Shown here: piece by piece, positions 35,938 through 44,621 of the stretch | Position numbering within the stretch: the first letter of the stretch is position 1 | Layout: every line of letters starts with the position of its first letter | NCBI GenBank assembly: GCA_014302835.1 | Contig: CP060294.1 | Coordinates: 1,984,001-2,048,000, forward strand | Length of the DNA stretch: 64,000 bases | Source of the DNA: Pedobacter sp. PAMC26386 | GTDB lineage: Bacteria > Bacteroidota > Bacteroidia > Sphingobacteriales > Sphingobacteriaceae | Reading direction: 5' to 3' | Position numbers and translations under genes: made by a program | The notes under the pieces: model-generated | The model's input: only the letters and a program-made list of their open reading frames with translations | What the model was told of the DNA's origin: nothing | The model's database searches: none

Positions 35938-35964
35938 TGTCCCGGTTAGAACGTAACCGGGACA
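35938..35964 (-). terminator. Attenuator-like hairpin between SusD and GH29
   Basis: On the minus strand TGTCCCGGTTA pairs perfectly with TAACCGGGACA over 11 bp (loop CGTTC) and is followed by TTTTTATAT. It has all parts of an intrinsic terminator, yet lies inside the PUL operon between the SusD stop (35991) and the GH29 start (35919). It should pass only a part of the transcripts to the enzyme genes or stabilise the upstream mRNA. Confidence 0.75.
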
Positions 35965-35990
35965 GAAAATGAGTTAATATTAAATGATAA

Positions 35991-37598
35991 CTACTGTTGC
36001 CAGAAGATTTTAGTTTTACGCGTATCCTTAGCTTGTACTGCCTTGTAGTTTGCAGTATTTAAAGTTATTTCTTTAGCAGGATAGATTAATCTTGTTGGTG
36101 GAGTATCAAAACCAGATAACTTACCATCAGAAGGGAAAGTCAGAACTGGATAACCTGTTCTTCGATATTCAGCCCATGCTTCGTTCGATTGAAGCACACC
36201 TAAATGAGCCCATTTCTGCGTATAAATACTCTTCAGCTTATCAGTCGAAGAACCCGCATAAGAAGCAGAAGAAGCAGTCACCCACTTATCAACAACAGCT
36301 CCCGATGGCGCAGGAAGATTTACATACCCACCACCTTTGTTCAAATTATTCAGGAAATAGTAAAAGGTAACAGATTGTCTTAAGCCATTTTCATAAGCGG
36401 CTTGAGCGCTTGATGAACTACCCCATCTTTCATAAGCTTCAGCCTTTAAAAAATTCACTTCAGCAGCTGTAATTATAATACCTGGCAATTTCTGATTATA
36501 AAGGAAAGTTGCCGAATCAAGAACTGCATAATCCTGATTATATGTATCCTGATCTCCGTTGCTCATCGTAACCGGCATTGCTTTGTAGGTCTTGTTTGGG
36601 ATAAATACATCCTTTCCATCAACTCTTACTATTCTTCCATATTTGTCATAAATTACTGGAATACGTGGATCATCTGCCGTCAGCATAACAGTGTTTAACA
36701 AATAATCAGTAGCAAACCAGCTCCCCTCTCTGAAAGCAGCGCTTAAATCACTTGTACTATTGGTAAGCGGCTGCAATAAAATATCAGACGTACCTGGATT
36801 ATAAACAGGGTTATTACCGCCATCAGCCAAAGGATAAGCCGCAGTATTATTCAACATCTCCATTACAGCAGTTCGGGCAGTTCCTTCATCCACTTTTGAA
36901 ATACGCATGAGTAATCTTAAACGTAATGAATTTGCATACCGGGCCCATTTGTTAACATCACCACTCAAAAGAATATCTGCCTTTGCAAAATCCTTGTTCG
37001 TAGCATTTGTTTTAAAATAAGTAGCTGCTATTGCTAAATCACTGATAAAAGATGTGTAGAGAGCCTTTTGCTCATCAAATTTAGGATTTTTGATAATACT
37101 ATTTGTCTCTAAACTACCTGTTTCTGAATATGGGATATCCCCCCATAAGTCAACCATTTTTGCTGCCTGCTCTATCAAAACAACTTTAGCGGCCTGCATA
37201 ATAGTTCCCTGACTAACTTTATCAGCATCCGAAAGTGTTTTATATTTTGCTTCCATAGAACGATACTGTGCCATACTTCCACTACCATTCCCACCTGTAG
37301 CGTAAAAATCATCCCAGTAATTCTGAGAGTACCCATCGCTTTGCTGGTAAACTGAATTCGTATTTGGGAAATAAGACGTTTGGGCATAAACGCCAGGCAT
37401 CTGGCATAAGAAAGTGCGCACATTCCAGTATTTAGCAGCAATTCTATCGTTATTTAGCATGGCCGTAAAAAGACCTGAAAGACTTGCATCTTTTGACTTT
37501 TCAGGATTACTGTATTTATCTGCAACATCTTTTTTGCAACTAACCAACGCTGTTAGTGCAACTAAAAAGAAGCTTATATTTATAATTAACTTTTTCAT
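35991..37598 (-). CDS. SusD/RagB-type nutrient-binding outer membrane lipoprotein (PUL)
   Basis: 535 residues with a lipoprotein signal (ALVSCKKD, Cys21). It shows the SusD TPR core (VVLIEQAAKMVDLWGDIPYS), DVNKWARYANSLRLRLLMRI and the C-terminal AWAEYRRTGYPVL and PTRLIYPAKEITLN patterns. It binds the glycan at the surface with its SusC partner, encoded 19 bp upstream. It belongs to the SusD subfamily with a longer N-terminal insert (about 530 aa). Confidence 0.95.
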   Translation of the reverse strand: MKKLIINISFFLVALTALVSCKKDVADKYSNPEKSKDASLSGLFTAMLNNDRIAAKYWNVRTFLCQMPGVYAQTSYFPNTNSVYQQSDGYSQNYWDDFYATGGNGSGSMAQYRSMEAKYKTLSDADKVSQGTIMQAAKVVLIEQAAKMVDLWGDIPYSETGSLETNSIIKNPKFDEQKALYTSFISDLAIAATYFKTNATNKDFAKADILLSGDVNKWARYANSLRLRLLMRISKVDEGTARTAVMEMLNNTAAYPLADGGNNPVYNPGTSDILLQPLTNSTSDLSAAFREGSWFATDYLLNTVMLTADDPRIPVIYDKYGRIVRVDGKDVFIPNKTYKAMPVTMSNGDQDTYNQDYAVLDSATFLYNQKLPGIIITAAEVNFLKAEAYERWGSSSSAQAAYENGLRQSVTFYYFLNNLNKGGGYVNLPAPSGAVVDKWVTASSASYAGSSTDKLKSIYTQKWAHLGVLQSNEAWAEYRRTGYPVLTFPSDGKLSGFDTPPTRLIYPAKEITLNTANYKAVQAKDTRKTKIFWQQ

Positions 37599-37617
37599 CT
37601 TATCTTGATTAATGCGA

Positions 37618-40600
37618 TTAAAAATTCGCGCTTATTGAAAATCCATAATTTCTTGATGCAGCAGTTGAGCCTACATCTACTCCCTGAGACCACCATTTAT
37701 TTCCTAGCGGAGCTTCAGGATCAAGATCTTTCAGGGTACGGTAGATATAGAATAGATTACGACCTATCAGTGATACCCTCAGATTATTAATATTTAATTT
37801 ACTTGTAAACGAAGCAGGTAATTTGTAGCTCAACACTATTTCTCTCATTTTGATATAGCTATTATTAAAAATCTCTCCCTCTGCCAATGAGCCTTGCCCC
37901 CAGTTATAGGTATTCATATAATAGTCCGCAGCAGAAATGACTTTAGTATTCGGTAAACCAGTTGTCTGGTTCACACCCACCAACAACACACCGTCGTCAT
38001 GGCTTGTACCATTACTATTAAAAGTTAAGCCACCATGTGCAGCATCCCTAAATTCCATAGAATTCTCCAGCATACCTGCACCACGCATAAATTTAAGATT
38101 CGGTGCGAGCATCTTTCCACCAAAACGGCCATCAATAGTAAAATCTAAAGCGAAATTACCATAGCTTACCGTATTAGAAAAACCACCTACTACCTTTGGC
38201 ATAATATTACCTGCCTTAACATAGTTACTATTGTCCATCACATAAAGACCATTACTATTAATAATGTAATTGCCTTTCGCATCGGTTGCTCTTGGAAGGA
38301 TATAGATATTACCCAAATCTTCTCCTGCTCTTGCAACAATTTTAGCAGTTCCTTGATCTGAGGAATAAAAGTTAAGCTCAGGCATTTCAGCCATCAGAGA
38401 GATTACTTTTGATTTATTAGAGGAGAAGTTCAAACGGGTTTCCCAACGAAATTTACCAGCTTTTACCGGGGTTGCATTTAAAGCTACTTCAAATCCCCTG
38501 CTCCCTATTTCACCTACATTTACAATCTGGCTGGTTGCACCTACTGTTGAGCTAACTTGTAAGGGTACGATCTGGTTTTTAACACGATTATTGTAATAAC
38601 TTACATCTAATCCAAGACGTCCGTCCAAAAAGCGTGTTTCCAATCCAAATTCTGCTTCATGTTTCTTCTCTGGCATTAAGGTATTATTCCCATACGCACT
38701 GGCTGTTACCAATGATGGAACTGACCCATTGATAGTTTGAAGGGAAGTCTGTGTATAAACAACATTCGCTTCATAAATTGGAGCTGGATTACCTACTACG
38801 CCATATGATGCTCTTAATTTACCATAGTTCCAGAACTTTGGTAAATTCATGATATCACTAAAAACAAAACCACCATTCAATGAATAGTAAGCATAACTAT
38901 TGTTTTGCGGAGGTAATGTAGAGGCATATTCTTTACGCGCAGTACCTTCTAAAAACAAGAAATCCTTATAGCTTAAATTAAGCATACCCAGATAAGCATA
39001 TTTTAATTGTTCTTTGCGGTTATCAGTAGTTTCAACCACACCAAAAGAGTTATTTAACGAAAACCAATTTTCTGAAACCAATCCGTCTTTTGTATTCGAT
39101 TGCTGATCCTTGTATTTCTCATTCCTACCCTGATAACCACCACTTACCGACAAGTTTAAATCCTTACCGATTTTATTCGAATAAGTCAATAATGCGTCTC
39201 CGTATAGGATTGCATATTGCCCCTGTGTTGTGGTGTAACCGCCAGTACTGGTATTTCCGTTTAGGCCAATCGGGACTTCCGTAAACTGACGATTTTCTGT
39301 TCTGGCGCCTGTATAATCATTACCAATACGACCTCTGAATTTTAAGTTTTTAGCAACATCATAGTTTAAAGTGAAACTTGATATTAGCCTGTTCTCATTT
39401 TCAGTATATTGATTCTTCAACTGTTGCCAGAAAAAGTCCAGCAAGTTTGTCGCTCTGATATTATAAACAAATGGTTCAGGACGATCTAATTGATTATACT
39501 GTGCATACTTATATCCATTGCTCGTCTGGAATTTTTGTTTCATCAGACCCATATCTTCCGCACGGCTGAAAAATCCCCCAAAAGAGCCTAAAACCTGTCC
39601 AAGCTGATATGGTCTGTTTTTTGTAATTGTGTTTACATAACTTACAACAACATCAGCAGACACCTTCGGAGAAAGTTTAACGGTAGAGTTTAAACTAAAA
39701 GAATTCTTTGAACCTGTATTTCCTGGTTGCGTGCCTTTATAATCGAGACGTGATGCTGAAAAACGATAGTTGATGTTATCACTTTGATTAGATATGGCCA
39801 CATTTGCATTTGAAGTATAACCAGTTTGATATACATCCTTGTAATTATCAGGCTGCGGAGAATATGAACGAATAGAGCCATCCCACCATTTAACCTGCTG
39901 ACCTTCCATTTTAGGCCCAAAATTCCCGTATGATCTGAAATAAGGTCTTAATCCGGTTGGAGAGCTTGGATCAGCAAGCCAGCCATCTTCACGTTGAGGA
40001 GTGGGACTATTAGCAAGATTAGTTGCTCTGTCATAACCTGGTCCGTATATATTTTGAAAATTAGGAAGGAATGCGACTTTGTCCACAGATGCCTGGTAAT
40101 TAAAATCAATACCCAGACCTCTGCCTTTTGTTCCTTTTTTAGTCGTAATAACGACTACACCACTTCCGGCGTCCGAACCATACAGCGCTGATGCACTTGC
40201 TCCTTTTAAAATCGTTAAACTTTCAATATCAGCTGGATTGATATCTAAAATACCATTCCCCCTGATACGCTGATCACCCCAGTAATTATTATTATTAGCT
40301 CCGGCTGCTCCATTCTGACCATCATTTCTAATCATTACACCATCCACAACGTATAAAGGTTGTTGATTATAACTGATCGAATTGATTCCACGAATTTGTA
40401 CGTTTACCGCAGAGCTTGCACCACCCGGTGCTGTTGTAATTTTTACCCCAGCAGCTTTACCATATAAAGCCGACGCAAAATTCGTATTTCCAGCTTCTGT
40501 TAATTGCTTAGCTGTTACCGTACTCACTGCATAACCTAACGACTTTTCTTGTCGTTTAATCCCTAATGCAGTCGTTACAACTACTTCATTCAGGTTATTT

Positions 40601-40893
40601 TCACTTTCCTGAAGCGTAACATTTAAGGATTCCTGGTTTACAAAGGTGATTTCCTGCCTGGTATAACCTACGGCCGAAAAAGACAAGACCTCATTTTGAT
40701 TTACAGCAATGGAAAATTTTCCATTTCCAGCTGTCTGTGTAACTTTTTGTGTCCCTTTGACAGAAACACTCACCCCTGGTAAAGGGCCTGAAGCATCCCT
40801 TACTGTCCCGGTAAGGTTCTTCTGTGCAAAAGCGTTTACTGTTAACAAAGTTAACAACAAAGCACTCAAGTACTTTAAGTAAATTTTTCTCAT
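37618..40893 (-). CDS. SusC/RagA-type TonB-linked outer membrane protein (PUL)
   Basis: 1091 residues: signal peptide (ending NAFAQ), carboxypeptidase-regulatory-like domain (LTGTVRDASGPLPGVSVSVK, TAGNGKFSI), linker NNLNEVVVTTALGIKRQEK, plug domain (ALYGKAAGVKI, PLYVVDGVM, LTILKGASASALYGSDAGSG, VVVITTKKGTKGRG), then the barrel ending FSISANF. It imports the oligosaccharide with its SusD. It is the first structural gene of the PUL, transcribed away from the ROK regulator region; an 86-bp gap separates the two, with no clear promoter motif that I could identify. Confidence 0.95.
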   Translation of the reverse strand: MRKIYLKYLSALLLTLLTVNAFAQKNLTGTVRDASGPLPGVSVSVKGTQKVTQTAGNGKFSIAVNQNEVLSFSAVGYTRQEITFVNQESLNVTLQESENNLNEVVVTTALGIKRQEKSLGYAVSTVTAKQLTEAGNTNFASALYGKAAGVKITTAPGGASSAVNVQIRGINSISYNQQPLYVVDGVMIRNDGQNGAAGANNNNYWGDQRIRGNGILDINPADIESLTILKGASASALYGSDAGSGVVVITTKKGTKGRGLGIDFNYQASVDKVAFLPNFQNIYGPGYDRATNLANSPTPQREDGWLADPSSPTGLRPYFRSYGNFGPKMEGQQVKWWDGSIRSYSPQPDNYKDVYQTGYTSNANVAISNQSDNINYRFSASRLDYKGTQPGNTGSKNSFSLNSTVKLSPKVSADVVVSYVNTITKNRPYQLGQVLGSFGGFFSRAEDMGLMKQKFQTSNGYKYAQYNQLDRPEPFVYNIRATNLLDFFWQQLKNQYTENENRLISSFTLNYDVAKNLKFRGRIGNDYTGARTENRQFTEVPIGLNGNTSTGGYTTTQGQYAILYGDALLTYSNKIGKDLNLSVSGGYQGRNEKYKDQQSNTKDGLVSENWFSLNNSFGVVETTDNRKEQLKYAYLGMLNLSYKDFLFLEGTARKEYASTLPPQNNSYAYYSLNGGFVFSDIMNLPKFWNYGKLRASYGVVGNPAPIYEANVVYTQTSLQTINGSVPSLVTASAYGNNTLMPEKKHEAEFGLETRFLDGRLGLDVSYYNNRVKNQIVPLQVSSTVGATSQIVNVGEIGSRGFEVALNATPVKAGKFRWETRLNFSSNKSKVISLMAEMPELNFYSSDQGTAKIVARAGEDLGNIYILPRATDAKGNYIINSNGLYVMDNSNYVKAGNIMPKVVGGFSNTVSYGNFALDFTIDGRFGGKMLAPNLKFMRGAGMLENSMEFRDAAHGGLTFNSNGTSHDDGVLLVGVNQTTGLPNTKVISAADYYMNTYNWGQGSLAEGEIFNNSYIKMREIVLSYKLPASFTSKLNINNLRVSLIGRNLFYIYRTLKDLDPEAPLGNKWWSQGVDVGSTAASRNYGFSISANF

Positions 40894-40979
40894 GTTTGGT
40901 GTGTTTTAGTTTAGTAATTCGATTTAGTTTTGTTTATTAAGGGGTATTTTCTTGAATTCAAAGGATAATAGTTCTAATA

Positions 40980-42158
40980 TTATTGAAATTGGCTATTTTC
41001 AATAACCAGACTTGCAGATGCCAGTAATTCTGCATCCTCCGCTAGTTCTGAAAGTATGATGGTGGTCTGTTCTGCTATTCTTGGAATACAAAATTCATTA
41101 ATTGCCTGCTGTATGGGCGGAAGAAGTATTTTACCTGCTGCTGCACCACGCCCGCTCAGCACAATACACTCAGGATTCATAATGTGAATTAAAGTAGCTA
41201 CTCCTTTTCCAATCTGAAATGCTGCATCAGAAATTACAGAAACAGCCAGGGGATCATGGTTACGCGCAGCCTCCAAAAACAGTTCTCCAACGTTCCGGCT
41301 TTTATCTTTAAAAAGTTCGGTCATGCTGGTGGCTGCTCCGGCTTCGATTTCTAATTTCGCTTTTTGAGTCATCACCAGTAATGAAGTTTCTACCTCAAGA
41401 CAACCACGTTTCCCACAGGAACATAAGGTCCCGGTGTTTGACAATGGAATATGACTAAACTCACCAGCATAACCACTATTTCCACGGTACAGTTTGCCAT
41501 TAACAATCATACCTAAACCCGTACCCCAGCCAATGTTTACAACCATTACATCCTTCATTCCTACTGCAGCACCGAAATATAGTTCAGCATTAGCAATCAG
41601 GCGCGAATCGTTATCTATAAATACAGGAAGTTTTAGTTTAGTGGTCAGATATTTGCCCAATGGTGACCCATTATGAGTTTTTAAGTTAGAATAGTTAATA
41701 CCTTCTTCTGCATTGATAAAACCAGGCATACCAATCCCAATTCCCAAAATATTTTTCTTATCAATACCAGATACATCAATGTTCTGGTGAATAAAAGAAA
41801 CCAGTTTATCTACAGCATGCTGATCGTCTGTAATATCAAGCTCCAGCATTTCAACAGGGTGAATCACATTATTGGCCAGGTCATAAATAATCATACGAGC
41901 TGTAAACTGATCTGTAGCTACAGCAACAACATATTTTTGTTTTTCCAGATTAAGAAGAAATAAAGAAGCTCTTCTGCCACCTGTTGAAGGTCCTAATCCC
42001 TGTTCTTGTACATATCCTTCCTCAACCAACTCATTTACAACCTTAGTGACCAGGGGTAAGCTTTTCTGAGTCAGTTTACTTAACTCGGTCAAAGAAAGCG
42101 GATTTTTATAATAAAGCTGCTTAATAATATCCAGCCTCAGGAGTCCCCTGTTATTCAT
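40980..42158 (-). CDS. ROK-family transcriptional regulator
   Basis: 392 residues: an N-terminal winged helix (SLTELSKLTQKSLPLVTKVV as the HTH), a wing (GYVQEQGLGPSTGGRR) and a ROK sugar-kinase-fold domain with GIGIGMPGFIN, DNDSRLIANAEL, GWGTGLGMIVNG and the zinc site CSCGKRGCLE. ROK repressors bind sugar or sugar phosphate and leave the operator. Its position as first gene, in the same direction as the SusC/SusD/GH29/GH3 genes, makes it the likely PUL-specific sensor. Whether it shares a promoter with SusC is not clear. Confidence 0.92.
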   Translation of the reverse strand: MNNRGLLRLDIIKQLYYKNPLSLTELSKLTQKSLPLVTKVVNELVEEGYVQEQGLGPSTGGRRASLFLLNLEKQKYVVAVATDQFTARMIIYDLANNVIHPVEMLELDITDDQHAVDKLVSFIHQNIDVSGIDKKNILGIGIGMPGFINAEEGINYSNLKTHNGSPLGKYLTTKLKLPVFIDNDSRLIANAELYFGAAVGMKDVMVVNIGWGTGLGMIVNGKLYRGNSGYAGEFSHIPLSNTGTLCSCGKRGCLEVETSLLVMTQKAKLEIEAGAATSMTELFKDKSRNVGELFLEAARNHDPLAVSVISDAAFQIGKGVATLIHIMNPECIVLSGRGAAAGKILLPPIQQAINEFCIPRIAEQTTIILSELAEDAELLASASLVIENSQFQ

Positions 42159-42396
42159 AGTTACAATAGACTGGTTTAGTTGTCTATATCAAACTTAATA
42201 ATTTAATTTTAAACATAAGCATAACTTATTATTTTTATTAATAAGTATAAACCCACAAAAATATTCTTTCATTCCTGGATATAATAGTTAACAATCATTC
42301 ATTTTCTTTCTTGAAAAACACCTGTATTACAAGCTCTTATCTTACATAATTCAGCAGAAAAAACAATTGTTAAATGTTAAGATAAATTTCAAAATT

Positions 42397-42468
42397 ATGA
42401 CCACGTATTCAAAAAAGTCTTCGGAGAAGACAAAAGACACCATACATGAAATGAAAGAAGAAAAATTG
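42397..42468 (+). pseudogene. Truncated DUF6496-type gene start
   Basis: ATG 42397-42399 starts MTTYSKKSSEKTKDTIHEMK then EEKL, the first 24 residues of the short DUF6496 family (usual form: xKYxKKAxEKVxxxMHEMKxGKLxSGxSGKKV). The frame then departs into the antisense of the ankyrin-DUF6891 gene, which ends at 42480. So a DNA end lies near 42470: the remaining 40 or so residues were deleted when the two genes were joined. In the gap 42159-42396 I see nothing else. Confidence 0.6.
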
Positions 42469-42479
42469 AATTCAGCTCT

Positions 42480-43298
42480 TTATTCAGAAAAGCTGTGTAA
42501 ATATAAGGACGGCCGCATAGAACCGCTCCCATTCCACCCCACATTAATCCCTGCTTTACGGAAAGCGTCAGCAACAATGTTTCCTACATTTTCTGTATCT
42601 TTTATCTTACCATTAGGGGCACCCCAGATTGCTAGTGGCAATTCACTCGTTTTTTTTGCACGGTTCAAATCTTGACGGGTATAAAAACAAAATCCAACAA
42701 CCGAACTCTGGTCTTTATGTTGAGAAAACAGCTCAGCGCAGTCACCAAAACCATCCGATTGCGTTGTTCCAGCATCCTGAAGAACAATTAATCCATTATT
42801 TACCAAACCATTAAATACTACATCAAGTGATAGCTTCGCTTTTTTCCAGGCCATGGTATTCATCTTAATCGCAGGGGGGGCCGGCTCCGGTTCTACAGGA
42901 ATTGCTATACCGCTCAATTTAGCTAACAGCTGTTTAACCTCAAGTACCCATGCGTTTTTCACCACATGATTACCAGTGGGGCCATATACATCAGGATTCG
43001 CCCCAGCATCAATAAGGAATTGAACTGGTTTAACAGTGCGTGAAAACTCTGCCGCAAGATATAAGGGAGTTCTTCCATCATGTGAAGGGATTTCCAAAGG
43101 ACTGCCCGCATCAATTAAAAGCTTCATCACCTTCAAAATTACATCATCAGCAACAAGATCACATCCCGCTGCTGCACAATGCAAAGCGGTGAAACCGTAC
43201 TTATTAAATGCTGTTAAATCGGGTTTCGCTAATAATATTTCCTCTAACAGAGGAATATTCCCCTTTCGCGAAGCTTCAAATATATCAGTTGCAGTCAT
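42480..43298 (-). CDS. Ankyrin-repeat protein with C-terminal DUF6891 domain
   Basis: 272 residues. Three ankyrin repeats occupy about residues 1-105 (FTALHCAAAGCD; GRTPLYLAAEFSR; AGANPDVYGPTGN). After a linker rich in Pro (VEPEPAPPAI) comes a domain (about 140-272) with IVLQDAGTTQSDGFGDCAEL, VVGFCFYTRQDLNRA, LPLAIWGAPN and VGNIVADAFRKAGINVGWNG, which fits DUF6891. Such domains occur in polymorphic-toxin immunity-like or regulatory contexts but the function is unknown. No signal peptide. Its 3' end lies at the junction with the truncated DUF6496 gene. Confidence 0.72.
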   Translation of the reverse strand: MTATDIFEASRKGNIPLLEEILLAKPDLTAFNKYGFTALHCAAAGCDLVADDVILKVMKLLIDAGSPLEIPSHDGRTPLYLAAEFSRTVKPVQFLIDAGANPDVYGPTGNHVVKNAWVLEVKQLLAKLSGIAIPVEPEPAPPAIKMNTMAWKKAKLSLDVVFNGLVNNGLIVLQDAGTTQSDGFGDCAELFSQHKDQSSVVGFCFYTRQDLNRAKKTSELPLAIWGAPNGKIKDTENVGNIVADAFRKAGINVGWNGSGSMRPSLYLHSFSE

Positions 43299-43421
43299 AT
43301 TATAAGTTTAGAGATTTAATAACTATAAATCAATTTCAGTTTGAATTAATGCAATTGTTCTATCTAAAAGGCAATCCTCATAAGACCTCATTTTTCCTTT
43401 AAATTTCAATTGGGTTTAAAG

Positions 43422-43553
43422 TCAACCCTTGTTTCCAATAAAAGCCTGACTATTATTGTATATCTCAAAATCCAGAATAACAATTCTGATTTTGGATAAC
43501 AATTCTTCACGAATAAAGATATAATTATTTTCTTTTCGCTCGGATAAATCCAT
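43422..43553 (-). CDS. Small hypothetical frame, 43 residues
   Basis: ATG 43551-43553 lies 8 bp after the stop of the flavin reductase, with AGG 8 bp before it. The product is MDLSERKENNYIFIREELLS followed by a hydrophobic stretch (KIRIVILDFEI) and stops at TGA 43422-43424. No family recognised. It could be a short gene of the same operon or a truncated one. Confidence 0.3.
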   Translation of the reverse strand: MDLSERKENNYIFIREELLSKIRIVILDFEIYNNSQAFIGNKG

Positions 43554-43561
43554 AGTAAAAC

Positions 43562-44224
43562 CTATAATCTAGCATTGTCCATATCAATGCTATGATACTC
43601 AGTCTCCTCAATTTTCGACAATGTAGATTCATGAACACGTGCTCCCAATCCGTAGAATTGCTGAAAACTCATGATCAGAGGTTTCCATTTATCAGGGTCC
43701 ACACGATTGACATTCCCATCCATAAGAATACGATCATCAAGATATACCCGCTTAATTAATAGTTCAACAGTATAAATATTATTCTTTCTAAGCGGATCCT
43801 CTGCATTCAGGCTATGAACAGCCGCAACCGTGGTTTCCATTTGAACCGGGCATTCTTTAACTCTTGGGGGCAACACAAGAGCCGATTCTATCGGAGTTAA
43901 GCCGGCAATATCAAATTTATCTGCTTCAAACCTGTAGCCTTTACTCAGTTTACCTTTCGGAACAGGATCGGTCCCGGTGGTACGGGCAAGACGGTTAACC
44001 GCAGCAACTTCATTTACGGAAGGTAAATTAAGTACACATTGCCCGGTCCGTAGCAGATTTTTGGTCGTTTGTGAAGATCCGGCTATCCCAATTACAGCTC
44101 TCCACCCCAACCAGAAAACAGATGAAATAGGTGCAAGGTTATAAGAGTTATCTTCATTACAAGTACTAATTAATACAACCGGGGTTCCAAAATATAAAAT
44201 TTCAGGTTCGCTGATTCTATGCAT
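43562..44224 (-). CDS. Flavin reductase-like protein (FMN-binding)
   Basis: 220 residues if started at ATG 44222-44224 (MHRISEPEILYFGTPVVLIS), the typical family start; the longer frame to 44248 has 8 extra residues without support. The flavin-reductase/RutF-like split barrel shows FGTPVVLISTCNEDNSYNLA, WRAVIGIAGSSQTTKNLLRTG and QCVLNLPS. A variant of this family works in small NAD(P)H:flavin oxidoreductase systems; the partner is not adjacent. Position of the 373-bp gap upstream (44249-44621) is described with the amylase operator. Confidence 0.82.
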   Translation of the reverse strand: MHRISEPEILYFGTPVVLISTCNEDNSYNLAPISSVFWLGWRAVIGIAGSSQTTKNLLRTGQCVLNLPSVNEVAAVNRLARTTGTDPVPKGKLSKGYRFEADKFDIAGLTPIESALVLPPRVKECPVQMETTVAAVHSLNAEDPLRKNNIYTVELLIKRVYLDDRILMDGNVNRVDPDKWKPLIMSFQQFYGLGARVHESTLSKIEETEYHSIDMDNARL

Positions 44225-44535
44225 ATGATTATAAATTAATAACCACAAATTAGTCCTTGAAATTCAACAGCAAAACCCGTTTCTTGCGCAGTTCAATTGC
44301 GATGTTCAGCGCTGTTCAGCGCTGTAGCTTAGTCATTTCAAATTTATCAGAATAGATTAATATTTAAATTGGATTAATAATTAGATAAATAGTAGTATTT
44401 TTAATTTGCTAAGCTAGACTATCTGGAGGGCAAGGCCACAAATTTGCTTCAGACCGAAAACGTATAACTGTAATTATACAAAAACAACTAACACCCTATT
44501 GACTAAAAAAACAGAAACTAAATAAAGAAACGATC

Positions 44536-44559
44536 GATAACGGGAACGTTCCCGTTATC
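44536..44559. promoter_or_regulatory. 24-bp perfect palindrome, LacI-type operator
   Basis: A perfect palindrome with the core AACGGGAACGTTCCCGTT centred at 44547/44548. Perfect symmetry with a central CG pair is the hallmark of LacI/GalR-family operators, and very similar motifs are reported in Bacteroidota before starch and glucan genes. It lies 63 bp before the amylase ATG. No LacI gene is in the window. The rest of the gap 44249-44621 is AT-rich, holds a 10-bp tandem duplication at 44304-44323, and shows no gene. Confidence 0.75.
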
Positions 44560-44621
44560 TAACAGCCAATCAAAAACTGTACTGTTAACAAAAGACTAAA
44601 CCAAATAAAAAACCAAATAGT

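Noticed and set aside
44304..44323. Tandem 10-bp duplication gttcagcgct
   Set aside because: Only two copies; a neighbouring minus-strand frame shows a short helix-like peptide (ALNIAIELRKKRVLLLNFKD) that could be a broken gene end, but it is too short to assign.
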